In this document: positions 19,730 to 27,690 of the stretch, piece by piece | How positions within the stretch are numbered: the first letter of the stretch is position 1 | How the letters are laid out: every line of letters starts with the position of its first letter | Assembly: GCA_963791945.1 (NCBI GenBank) | Contig: CAWBUD010000002.1 | Span: forward strand, 2,480,001-2,544,000 | Source: PALSA-1003 sp963791945 | Lineage (GTDB): Bacteria > Pseudomonadota > Gammaproteobacteria > Burkholderiales > Casimicrobiaceae | DNA length: 64,000 nt | Direction of reading: 5' to 3' | Notes under the pieces: generated by a model | What the model was told of the DNA's origin: nothing | Seen by the model: the letters and a program-made list of their open reading frames with translations, nothing else | Database searches by the model: none | Translations under genes and position numbers: made by a program

Positions 19730-20881
19730 CTAGCGCAGCTTCAGCGTGGAGAGTCCGAACAGCACGAGGAGCATCGTGATGATCCAAAATCTCACCACGA
19801 CCTGGTTCTCCTTCCACCCCTTCAATTCGTAGTGGTGATGGATCGGCGCCATGCGAAAGACGCGTTTTCCCGTCAGCTTGAACGAGGCGACCTGGATCAC
19901 CACCGACAGCGTCTCGACCACGAACACGCCGCCCATGATCGCGAGCACGATCTCCTGGCGAACGATGATGGCGATCGCTCCGAGCGCGGCGCCGAGCGCT
20001 AGCGCGCCCACGTCGCCCATGAAAACCTCCGCCGGATAGGCGTTGAACCACAGGAAGCCCATGCCCGCGCCGAAGATCGCCGCGCAGATCACCGCGAGCT
20101 CGCCCGCGCCCGGAATGTGCGGCAGAATGAGGTAGCTCGAAAAATCGGCACGGCCCATCGCGTAAGCGAAGATGCCGAGCGCCACCGCGATCATCGCGGT
20201 CGGCATGATCGCGAGTCCGTCGAGGCCGTCGGTCAGATTGACCGCATTGCTCGCGCCGACGATCACGCAATAGGACAAAGCGATGAATCCCCAGACACCC
20301 AACGGGTAGCTCACGCTCTTGAAGAACGGGACGATCAGGTCCGCCTTCGGCGGCAGGTCGAGATTGAAGCCGCTGAAAAGCCACGCCAGGAAGAGCTTCA
20401 GGAACTGCGTGTTCGAGGGCGCGGAAACGGAAAAGGCGAGATAGACGGCGGCGGCAAGCGCGATGGCGGATTGCGAAATGAGCTTCACCCCCGCCGAGAG
20501 TCCCTTGGGATTCCGGTAGACGACCTTGCGGTAGTCGTCGATCCAGCCGATCGCCCCGAATCCGAGCGTAACGAGCAGCACGACCCACACGAAGCGATTG
20601 CGCAGGTCCGCCCAGAGAAGCGTGGTCACCGCAATCGAAACGAGGATCAGCGCGCCGCCCATGGTCGGCGTGCCGGCCTTGACGAGATGCGTTTGCGGGC
20701 CGTCATCGCGCACCGCCTGGCCGATCCGGTACTCGGTGAGCTTGCGGATCATCGTCGGTCCGACCACGAACGAGATCACCAGAGCGGTCATCGCCGCCAG
20801 TACCGCACGCAGCGTGACGTAGCTGAACACGTTGAACGTGCGCACGTCGGCCGCGATCCAGTTGGCGAGCGCGAGCAGCAT
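19730..20881 (-). CDS. mraY: phospho-N-acetylmuramoyl-pentapeptide transferase
   Basis: A 383-residue integral membrane enzyme that transfers phospho-MurNAc-pentapeptide to undecaprenyl phosphate, giving lipid I. It has about ten transmembrane helices, the substrate motif GTPTMGG, the catalytic stretch NAVNLTDGLDGLA with its Asp residues, and the C-terminal APIHHHYELKGW motif. Its ATG shares one base with the murF stop (TGATG). Confidence 0.97.
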   Translation of the reverse strand: MLLALANWIAADVRTFNVFSYVTLRAVLAAMTALVISFVVGPTMIRKLTEYRIGQAVRDDGPQTHLVKAGTPTMGGALILVSIAVTTLLWADLRNRFVWVVLLVTLGFGAIGWIDDYRKVVYRNPKGLSAGVKLISQSAIALAAAVYLAFSVSAPSNTQFLKLFLAWLFSGFNLDLPPKADLIVPFFKSVSYPLGVWGFIALSYCVIVGASNAVNLTDGLDGLAIMPTAMIAVALGIFAYAMGRADFSSYLILPHIPGAGELAVICAAIFGAGMGFLWFNAYPAEVFMGDVGALALGAALGAIAIIVRQEIVLAIMGGVFVVETLSVVIQVASFKLTGKRVFRMAPIHHHYELKGWKENQVVVRFWIITMLLVLFGLSTLKLR

Positions 20882-22287
20882 CAGTGTTCTCCGGCCACGG
20901 TGCCGGTGAGCGCTGCGACGACGCGTTCCATGCGCATGAAGCGCGAGCCCTTCACCAGCAGCGTGACGCGGGCGCCCGCTCCGGCAAGCCGGGTGCGAAG
21001 CGCCTCGACCAGCTCGTCGACCGAGGCGAAATGCTCGGCGTCCGGACCGAAAGCCTCGACCGTCTCGCCGGTCAGCTCGCCGACCGCGAGCACCCGATCG
21101 ATCGCGGCGATGCGCGCGTATTCCCCGATCTCCCTGTGGAAGGCGAGTCCCTGCTCGCCCACTTCGCCCATGTCGCCGAGCGCGAGCCACCGCTCGCCCG
21201 GAGCGCGGCCCAGCACCGCGATCGCCGCGCGCACCGAATCCGGATTCGCGTTATAGGTGTCGTCGATGATCGCCGCGCCGCCAAGCGCGACTTTCGACTC
21301 GAGCCGACCCGGGACCGGTCGAAAATCGGACAATCCGCTTCGCACGGCTTCAAGCCCGGCGCCCGCGGCCGTGGCGCCAGCGATGGCCGCGAGCGCGTTG
21401 GCGACGTTGTGGTTTCCGGCCACACGGAGATCGAAACGGGCCGTCCCGGCGGGGGTCTCGACTTCCACGGCGCTGCCCCAGAGCTCGGTACGATAGCGGG
21501 CCGAGATCGCCGCCGCCGCACCCAGACCGAATTCCCGCACCTGGATCGCGGCGCCTTCGGCGTTGCGGCGCGCGACGGCGTCGCGCCACACCGCGGCGTG
21601 GTCGTCATCGGCGTTGATCGCGGCCACGCCGTCGCGCGGAAGGGCGTTCAACACGGCGGCGTGCTCCTCCGCCACATCGGCAACGCTCTTCATGAATTCC
21701 TGGTGCTCGCGCTGCGCGTTGGTGATGATGGCGATGGTCGGCTGCACGATTGCCGCCAGCGCCGCCGTCTCGCCGCGATGGTTCATCCCGATCTCGACCG
21801 CCGCGGCGCGGTGCGCATTGCGCAGCCCCAGCACGGTGAGCGGCACCCCGATCTGATTGTTAAGGTTGCCCGCGGTGGCCAGTACGCCGTCGGCGCCGAA
21901 TTCCGCGCGCAGGATCGCCGCCGTCATCTCCTTCACCGTCGTTTTTCCGTTGCTGCCGACGATTGCGGCCAAGGCGAGCTCGAAACGCCTTCGCCAGAAC
22001 GCAGCGAGCGCCGCAAGCGCCGTGAGCGGGTCGGCGACGGCGAGGAGGCTGCCGGCGACGCGTCCGGCGAGCGCGCCAGCACGGTCGGCGGCGACGATGG
22101 CTGCGGAGGCGCCGAGCTCGAACGCCTGCACCACGAAGTCGTGCCCATCGAAACGCTCACCCTTGAGCGCCACGAACAGGTCGCCCGCACGCAGGCCTCG
22201 AGAATCGGTGGTCACGCGGTCGAAGCCAACGTTGGGGCCCGCAAGCGTGCCGGCAATCGCGCGGGCAGCCGTTGCCGTGTCCATCAT
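20881..22287 (-). CDS. murF: UDP-MurNAc-tripeptide--D-alanyl-D-alanine ligase
   Basis: A 468-residue Mur ligase that adds D-Ala-D-Ala, completing the cytoplasmic pentapeptide precursor. The ATP loop VGSNGKTTVKEM is present, followed by the family motif GNLNNQIGVPLTVL and DDTYNANPDS near the C-terminal domain. Two ATGs occur in tandem; the first (22285-22287) overlaps the murE stop as ATGA and is chosen. Confidence 0.96.
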   Translation of the reverse strand: MMDTATAARAIAGTLAGPNVGFDRVTTDSRGLRAGDLFVALKGERFDGHDFVVQAFELGASAAIVAADRAGALAGRVAGSLLAVADPLTALAALAAFWRRRFELALAAIVGSNGKTTVKEMTAAILRAEFGADGVLATAGNLNNQIGVPLTVLGLRNAHRAAAVEIGMNHRGETAALAAIVQPTIAIITNAQREHQEFMKSVADVAEEHAAVLNALPRDGVAAINADDDHAAVWRDAVARRNAEGAAIQVREFGLGAAAAISARYRTELWGSAVEVETPAGTARFDLRVAGNHNVANALAAIAGATAAGAGLEAVRSGLSDFRPVPGRLESKVALGGAAIIDDTYNANPDSVRAAIAVLGRAPGERWLALGDMGEVGEQGLAFHREIGEYARIAAIDRVLAVGELTGETVEAFGPDAEHFASVDELVEALRTRLAGAGARVTLLVKGSRFMRMERVVAALTGTVAGEH

Positions 22288-23777
22288 CGTGCGCTCCACG
22301 AAGCGAGGGCGCGCGCCGCGTGATCCGCGTCCAGGAAAGGACGCCGCACGCCCGCCGTCTCCTGGTAGGGCTCGTGGCCTTTGCCCGCGAGCAGGACGAC
22401 GTCGCCGATTCTCGCTTCGGCGATCGCATGCTCGATCGCGCACGCGCGATCGAGCTCGACGGCGTAGCGGCGGTTTCCAGTCTCACGGATGCCGTGCACG
22501 ATATCGCTCGCGATCGCGCCGGGCTCTTCGCTGCGCGGGTTGTCGCTGGTGACGATGACCCGATCGGCGAACCGCGCCGCGACGCGGCCCATCTCGGGCC
22601 GCTTCCCGCGGTCGCGGTCTCCGCCGCATCCGAACACGCATACCAGCTGGCAGCCGCTAGCGACCGCCGGACGCAGCGACGTGAGAACCTTGTCCAGAGC
22701 GTCGGGCGTATGCGCGTAATCGATGACGACCAGCGGCGCACCCTCGCCGCCGAGGCGCTGCATGCGCCCTGGGGGCGCTTCGGCGCCGGCGAGGAAGGCG
22801 ACCGCCGGCTCGATGCCCATGCCGCTCACCAGCAGCACCGCGAGCACGCCCAGGAGATTCGACGCATTGAATGCACCCACCAGGCGCGTATGGATCTCGC
22901 CTTTGCCCCACGGCGTCTCGGCTGCGAACGCGAGGCCGCTGGTGCTCGCGCTCAACCTCGTCCCCACGATGTCTGCCGCCCCGAAACCGTAGGTCAGAAC
23001 CTTGCGGCCGGCGCTGCGCGACGCGTCGATGAGGCTCTGCCCGAACGGGTCATCGGCGTTGAGAACGCCGACCTGCAGATCGGGCCACGCGAAGAGCTTC
23101 GCTTTCGCCGCGGCGTACGCCGCCATCGTGCCGTGATAGTCGAGATGATCGCGGGAGAGGTTCGTGAAGAGCGCCACATCGAAGGCGATCCCATTGATCC
23201 GTCCCTGCTGGATCCCATGCGAGGAGACCTCCATGGCGACCGCTTGTGCGCCCTTCGACCTGAGCTCGCGCAGGGTCTCATGCAGCAGCGCCGCGTCGGG
23301 CGTGGTGTTGGGCGCTTCTTCGAGCGCGCTCCAGAATCCGTTGCCGAGCGTGCCGAGTACTGCGGCGCGCCGACCGCCCGCGTCCAGGCCGGCGGTGATC
23401 CAGTGCGCGCAGGACGTCTTGCCGTTGGTGCCCGTCACGCCGATCATCCACAGCTCGCGCGACGGCCGGCCGTAGATGAGATCGGCGAGCGCGCCGAGCC
23501 GCGCTTTCAGGTCCGCGACCGGCAGGTGCGGCAGCTTCCATGCGCGGTCCCACACGAAGCCGTGCGGATCCCACAGAATCGCCTCGGCTCCGCGGCCGAT
23601 GGCCTCGGCAATGAACGCGCGACCGTCGCGTTGGGTCCCCGGATACGCGGCGAAAGCATCGCCCCGCTGCACGCGCCTGCTGTCTGAAGTGATCCGCGTC
23701 AGCGGGACCCCGAGCTTCGCAAGCAGCGTGCCGGCATCGTCTGCCTGGGCTGCGGCGGAGGTCATTTCGGCGATCAC
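22284..23777 (-). CDS. murE: UDP-MurNAc-L-Ala-D-Glu--2,6-diaminopimelate ligase
   Basis: A 497-residue Mur ligase that adds meso-diaminopimelate. The ATP loop VTGTNGKTSCAHW is visible, and the diaminopimelate-recognising DNPRSE motif in the C-terminal part indicates DAP rather than lysine specificity. The GTG start (23775-23777) overlaps the ftsI stop as GTGA and has GAGGAAA just upstream. An in-frame ATG at 23763-23765 (MTSAAAQ) is the alternative and would give 493 residues. Confidence 0.95.
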   Translation of the reverse strand: MIAEMTSAAAQADDAGTLLAKLGVPLTRITSDSRRVQRGDAFAAYPGTQRDGRAFIAEAIGRGAEAILWDPHGFVWDRAWKLPHLPVADLKARLGALADLIYGRPSRELWMIGVTGTNGKTSCAHWITAGLDAGGRRAAVLGTLGNGFWSALEEAPNTTPDAALLHETLRELRSKGAQAVAMEVSSHGIQQGRINGIAFDVALFTNLSRDHLDYHGTMAAYAAAKAKLFAWPDLQVGVLNADDPFGQSLIDASRSAGRKVLTYGFGAADIVGTRLSASTSGLAFAAETPWGKGEIHTRLVGAFNASNLLGVLAVLLVSGMGIEPAVAFLAGAEAPPGRMQRLGGEGAPLVVIDYAHTPDALDKVLTSLRPAVASGCQLVCVFGCGGDRDRGKRPEMGRVAARFADRVIVTSDNPRSEEPGAIASDIVHGIRETGNRRYAVELDRACAIEHAIAEARIGDVVLLAGKGHEPYQETAGVRRPFLDADHAARALASWSAR

Positions 23778-25504
23778 GTTTCCTCGCGTACTTCGCTGCC
23801 TTCGAGCGGCAGAACAATGTTGTTCACCGGCGCATCGGCTGGCACGCCGAGGAGCCGCAAGGCGGTGCCCATGACGCTCGAGAAGACCGGGGCGGCGACG
23901 CTGCCGCCGTAGTACTGGCCCGCGGAGGGCTCGTCGAGCATGACGGCGACGATCAGTCGCGGATTGGAGACCGGCGCGAAGCCGACGAAGGACGACACGT
24001 ACTTGTTGACGTACACGCCGTCTTCGAGCTTGTGCGCGGTTCCGGTCTTCCCCGCCACGCGGTAGCCGGCGACTTGCGCCTTGGGCGCCGTTCCGCCGGG
24101 AAGGACCACCATCTCCAGCATGTGGCGCACGGCGCGCGCGGTTTGCGCTTTCAGCACGGGCCGCCCGGCGACGGGGCCCGCTTCCTTGAACAGCGTAACG
24201 GGCTTGAGCTCGCCGTCGGTCGCGAACAGCGTATAGGCACGCGCGAGCTGGACGAGGTTCACCGAGATTCCATGGCCGTAGGCCATCGTCGCCTGTTCGA
24301 TCGGCCGCCAGCTCTTCGCCGGGCGCAATCGCCCCGACACTTCGCCGGGAAAACCGCTCTTCGGCGGCGTTCCGAACCCCGCACCGGAGAGCGTGCTCCA
24401 CATCGTCTCCGGTGGCAGCGACAGCGCGATCTTCGCTGCGCCGACGTTCGACGACTTCTGCACGACCTGTTCGACCGTGAGCGCGCCCTCGCGATGCGCG
24501 TCATGGATCGTGGCATTGCCGATGGTCAGCGTGCCCGGGGCGGTGTCGATGATCGTCCCCGGTCGGACCTTGCCGGCCTCGAGCGCCGCGGCAATGGTGA
24601 AGGGCTTGAGCGTGGAGCCGGGCTCGAACGTGTCGGTGAGCGCCCGATTGCGCATGCGATCGCGCGGCACATGGCTGCGATTGTTGGGGTTGTACGAGGG
24701 GCAGTTGGCGAGCGCGAGAATTTCGCCGGTCCGCACGTCGAGAATGACCAGGCCGCCGGCCCTGGCTTTGTTGGCTTCGACCGCGGCCTTGAGCTCGCGG
24801 AACGCCATGTATTGCAGCCGGCTGTCGATCGAAAGCGCGAGATCGCGCCCCTCCTGCGGCGCGCGGATGCTCTCGACGTCCTCCACGACTTCACCGCGCC
24901 GATTGATGATCACGCGCCGCGAGCCCGGCTGGCCGCCCAGCCAGGGCTGCTGGGCGAGCTCGATGCCTTCCTGGCCGACGTCGCCGTCGCCGGTGAAGCC
25001 GAGGATGTGACTCATCACCTCGCCGCCAGGATAGTAGCGGCGGTATTGGTCGTCGTCGTGGATTCCCGGAATGCCGAGCGCGGCGACGCGCGCGGCGACC
25101 TCGGGCGGCACGCCTTTCTTCAGGTAGACGAAATCGGCGCTTCCCGAAAGCTTCGCCGAAAGCGCTTCCGGGGCGATCTCGAGCATCGCCCCCAGCCGGC
25201 GGAGCTGCTGCGGCGTAGCATCGACCTTGTCCGGCCAGGCCCAGATGGCCTTCACCGGCGTGCTTATCGCCAGCGGATCGCCCAGCCGGTCGAGGATCCG
25301 GCCGCGGTGCGCGGGCACGTCCAGGTCCCGGCTGTAGCGCGAGGAGCCCTGCTCCTGCAGGAAACTCTTGTCGATGCGCTGCAGGTACAGCGAGCGTCCC
25401 GCGAGCAGCACGAACAGCGCAAGCAGTGCGCCGAAGACGATTGGCGCGCGCCCCTGTGGAAAAACCGGGACCGCGTCTCTCCGCGCCGCGCTCGCCATGG
25501 TCAT
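23774..25504 (-). CDS. ftsI: septal transpeptidase FtsI (PBP3)
   Basis: A 576-residue class B penicillin-binding protein that cross-links septal peptidoglycan. One transmembrane helix (about residues 21-38) precedes the periplasmic pedestal domain (RGRILDRLGDPLA) and the transpeptidase domain. Its three motifs are intact: S297-T-L-K300, S351-S-N353 and K486-T-G488. The ATG at 25502-25504 overlaps the ftsL stop as ATGA. Confidence 0.97.
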   Translation of the reverse strand: MTMASAARRDAVPVFPQGRAPIVFGALLALFVLLAGRSLYLQRIDKSFLQEQGSSRYSRDLDVPAHRGRILDRLGDPLAISTPVKAIWAWPDKVDATPQQLRRLGAMLEIAPEALSAKLSGSADFVYLKKGVPPEVAARVAALGIPGIHDDDQYRRYYPGGEVMSHILGFTGDGDVGQEGIELAQQPWLGGQPGSRRVIINRRGEVVEDVESIRAPQEGRDLALSIDSRLQYMAFRELKAAVEANKARAGGLVILDVRTGEILALANCPSYNPNNRSHVPRDRMRNRALTDTFEPGSTLKPFTIAAALEAGKVRPGTIIDTAPGTLTIGNATIHDAHREGALTVEQVVQKSSNVGAAKIALSLPPETMWSTLSGAGFGTPPKSGFPGEVSGRLRPAKSWRPIEQATMAYGHGISVNLVQLARAYTLFATDGELKPVTLFKEAGPVAGRPVLKAQTARAVRHMLEMVVLPGGTAPKAQVAGYRVAGKTGTAHKLEDGVYVNKYVSSFVGFAPVSNPRLIVAVMLDEPSAGQYYGGSVAAPVFSSVMGTALRLLGVPADAPVNNIVLPLEGSEVREET

Positions 25505-25770
25505 CGCGGTCCGTCCTCGATCAGCTGCACCCGGCCTGCGGTCGGGATCTGCATCCGGAGCTGCTCGCGAGCGATCCTGTCCACTCGAGCCGGCATTCCC
25601 CACGTGCTCTGCTCGAGCTGAAGCTGTCCGTATTCGATGTCGTAACTCCGCGCGAGCGCCTGCTCGCGCTCGAGCTCGATGAAGAGCTTGCGCGCCTCAT
25701 GGCGCGAGGTTACGAGCGACAGGGCGCAGGCGACGAGCAACGCGAGCAGCAGGAGATTGATCCTTACCAT
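25501..25770 (-). CDS. ftsL: cell division protein FtsL
   Basis: An 89-residue bitopic protein. A very short cytoplasmic end, one transmembrane helix (residues 4-20) and a periplasmic coiled coil (residues 25-60) are visible. It forms the FtsQLB complex with FtsB and FtsQ and activates FtsWI. Its start overlaps rsmH by 7 bases. Confidence 0.93.
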   Translation of the reverse strand: MVRINLLLLALLVACALSLVTSRHEARKLFIELEREQALARSYDIEYGQLQLEQSTWGMPARVDRIAREQLRMQIPTAGRVQLIEDGPR

Positions 25771-26726
25771 CGCGCCAATGCTCCTTCGGTGCGCTCCGCG
25801 ACGCGCAGATGGGCGCTGCGCGCACGCGGATTGGCGGCGAGCTCGGCGGACCCCGGGCGGATCCCGCGTCCGACGATCTTCAGCGGGGGCACGGGCAGGT
25901 TCGCGTCCGAGATCGGAAGGCGCGCGATGCGCTCGTCCGCCCCATAGGCGTGGGCGTGGCGGCGGAAGAACTGCTTGACCAATCGATCCTCGAGGGAGTG
26001 GAAGGTGATGATCGCGAGCCGCCCGCCAAGCGCCAGTCGCGGCAGCATGCTCTCGAGCGCTAGCGGCAATTCCGCGAGTTCCTGATTGACGTGAATCCGT
26101 ACAGCCTGGAATGTCCGCGTGGCCGGATCCTGACTCCGATCACGCCCGCGGCGCGCGCCGACGGCTTTTGCCACGATCGCGGCCAGCTGCCCCGTGCGTA
26201 CAAGGGGTCCGTGCGCGCGAGCCGCAACAATCGCTCTTGCAATCTGTCGAGCAAACCGTTCTTCACCATAGTCCGCGATCACTCCCTTCAGTTCACGTTC
26301 GGAAGCGGTGGCGAGCCATTGCGCCGCGCTCGGCTCCCGCGTCGGGTCCATGCGCATATCGAGCGGTCCGTCGGCGCGCAACGAAAAGCCCCGCGCGGCC
26401 GCGTCGATCTGAGGCGACGAAACGCCGAGATCGAACAGAACGCCGTCGACGGCATGGACGCCTTCGGCATCGAGCGCTGCAGGCGCTTCCGAGAACCACA
26501 TGCGGTGAAAGCGGAAACGCGGATCCGTCCACGAGGCTGCCGCCGCCTGCGCATCCGGATCGCGATCGAGGGCGATGAGACGACCTCGTGACCCGAGCCG
26601 TTCCAGGATCTTCCGACTGTGTCCGCCGCGTCCGAAGGTGGCGTCGAGGTAGACGCCTTCCGGTTTGATCGCCAGCCCGGCCGCGGCTTCCTCGAGCAGG
26701 ACCGGGACATGGCCGCCATCGGGCAT
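25764..26726 (-). CDS. rsmH: 16S rRNA (cytosine-1402 N4)-methyltransferase
   Basis: A 320-residue S-adenosylmethionine-dependent methyltransferase (formerly MraW) acting on C1402 of 16S rRNA in the P site. The N-terminus HVPVLLEEA, the SAM-binding YLDATFGRGGHSRKIL and the C-terminal ITFHSLEDRLVKQFF are classic. The ATG shares a base with the mraZ stop (TGATG). A longer frame upstream is only the mraZ shadow. Confidence 0.97.
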   Translation of the reverse strand: MPDGGHVPVLLEEAAAGLAIKPEGVYLDATFGRGGHSRKILERLGSRGRLIALDRDPDAQAAAASWTDPRFRFHRMWFSEAPAALDAEGVHAVDGVLFDLGVSSPQIDAAARGFSLRADGPLDMRMDPTREPSAAQWLATASERELKGVIADYGEERFARQIARAIVAARAHGPLVRTGQLAAIVAKAVGARRGRDRSQDPATRTFQAVRIHVNQELAELPLALESMLPRLALGGRLAIITFHSLEDRLVKQFFRRHAHAYGADERIARLPISDANLPVPPLKIVGRGIRPGSAELAANPRARSAHLRVAERTEGALARW

Positions 26727-27172
26727 CAGAGCGAGAAGCCGTCCAGCTCGGGCGGCAGTCCGCCGGCGGGAAACGATACGGCTTGCTCGGTGCGTTCCAG
26801 CCACTTCTGTTGATCCCAGAGCTCGAATTTGTTGCCTTGCCCGACCAGCACGACGTGCTTGTCCAGCGTCGCGTATTGACGCAGTGCCGGCGGCACGAGA
26901 ATCCGGCCCGAGCCGTCGACCAGGACATCGTCCGCGTGACCGACGATCAGGCGCTGCAGGGCACGCGTTTTGTCATTGAAGCTGGAGAGCGACATCAGGC
27001 GCCGCTGGATGGGTTCCCAGGCGGACACCGGATAGAGCAGCAGACAGTGGCTAGGATCGGCCGTGAGAACGAGCTTGCCGTCGCCGTCACGGGACAAGGA
27101 ATCGCGATGCTTGGCCGGAATGGCCAGGCGACCCTTGTTGTCGAGCGCGAGATGGGTAACCCCTCGAAACAC
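26726..27172 (-). CDS. mraZ: transcriptional regulator MraZ
   Basis: A 148-residue AbrB-like DNA-binding protein made of two SpoVT/AbrB-type swapped-hairpin repeats: FRGVTHLALDNKGRLAIP at the start and ADDVLVDGSGRILVPPALR in the second half. In other bacteria MraZ binds TGGGN5 direct repeats in its own promoter and represses the dcw cluster. Such boxes are present here at 27210-27234. The GTG start (27170-27172) is preceded by GAGGGG and matches the family N-terminus; the frame upstream of it is not conserved-looking. Confidence 0.95.
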   Translation of the reverse strand: MFRGVTHLALDNKGRLAIPAKHRDSLSRDGDGKLVLTADPSHCLLLYPVSAWEPIQRRLMSLSSFNDKTRALQRLIVGHADDVLVDGSGRILVPPALRQYATLDKHVVLVGQGNKFELWDQQKWLERTEQAVSFPAGGLPPELDGFSL

Positions 27173-27209
27173 CGCTTTCCCCTCCTCTGGCGCTTTTGCG
27201 CCGTAAGCG

Positions 27210-27234
27210 CCCACTTAGACCCACTTTTTCCCAC
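27210..27234 (-). promoter_or_regulatory. MraZ operator: three GTGGG boxes
   Basis: Read on the minus strand, GTGGG occurs three times with exactly 10-base spacing (GTGGGN5GTGGGN5GTGGG), 38 bases before the mraZ start. This is the known MraZ-binding repeat architecture. It lies just downstream of the -10 element, over the expected transcription start, so bound MraZ should repress the whole dcw operon. Confidence 0.88.
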
Positions 27235-27242
27235 GCGGCGCC

Positions 27243-27272
27243 ACTATAAGGGAACTGCTGTCCCGGGGTCAA
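27243..27272 (-). promoter_or_regulatory. sigma70-like promoter of the dcw cluster
   Basis: On the minus strand, TTGACC (27267-27272) and TATAGT (27243-27248) are separated by 18 bases. The start of transcription would fall near 27235, inside the first MraZ box. It is the only good promoter seen ahead of mraZ. Confidence 0.75.
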
Positions 27273-27690
27273 CATAAATTCGGTTGCCGAACAAGAACTT
27301 AGCTAAGATGTTGCACAAAATACAAAAAATGATAATAAATAGTGAGTTAGCCAGTTTTTTCCATGTGAGTTCGCAATAAATGCCTGTGGGGCCGCCCTTT
27401 TGTGGTCTTCAGCTCGGGACGGCGCCACCAAGACACCGCTTCGACTCATGCCAAATGCATGGGATTGGCGTCTTTCGGCGCTAGCGCGCGGGCGGATGCG
27501 GCCCCCATCGGGCAAACCGGGAATGGACATCCCGCCGATGGGCACCTTGCTCGAAGAGACGCTCGATGCGTCTCGCGTACCGGCGCCCGGATGCGAAAAC
27601 CTTCCGAAGTGCCGACGAGAACCGCGCTGTTGACACGGAAGCCTCGGCTAGAGCGAAATGCCGAGCGATGAAACTCAGGAGGCTTCTTCA
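27273..27690. other. gene-free spacer with an A+T-rich core
   Basis: No convincing gene lies between the mraZ promoter and the gamma-glutamyltranspeptidase gene. The first 100 bases (about 27290-27385) are strikingly A+T-rich compared with the rest of the window, with runs such as ACAAAATACAAAAAATG and CAGTTTTTTCC. The right part returns to high G+C and contains TTGACA at 27630-27635, a possible -35 box for the downstream gene, although no good -10 box sits at normal distance. Short frames here have no recognisable content. Confidence 0.6.

Noticed and set aside
27303..27545. 80-residue minus-strand frame in the spacer before the gamma-glutamyltranspeptidase gene
   Set aside because: No ribosome site, composition shifts abruptly inside it, and no recognisable sequence; more likely chance.
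27554..27577. Short inverted repeat GAGACGC/GCGTCTC as a terminator
   Set aside because: Only seven pairs and no T-run on either strand; kept out as insufficient.
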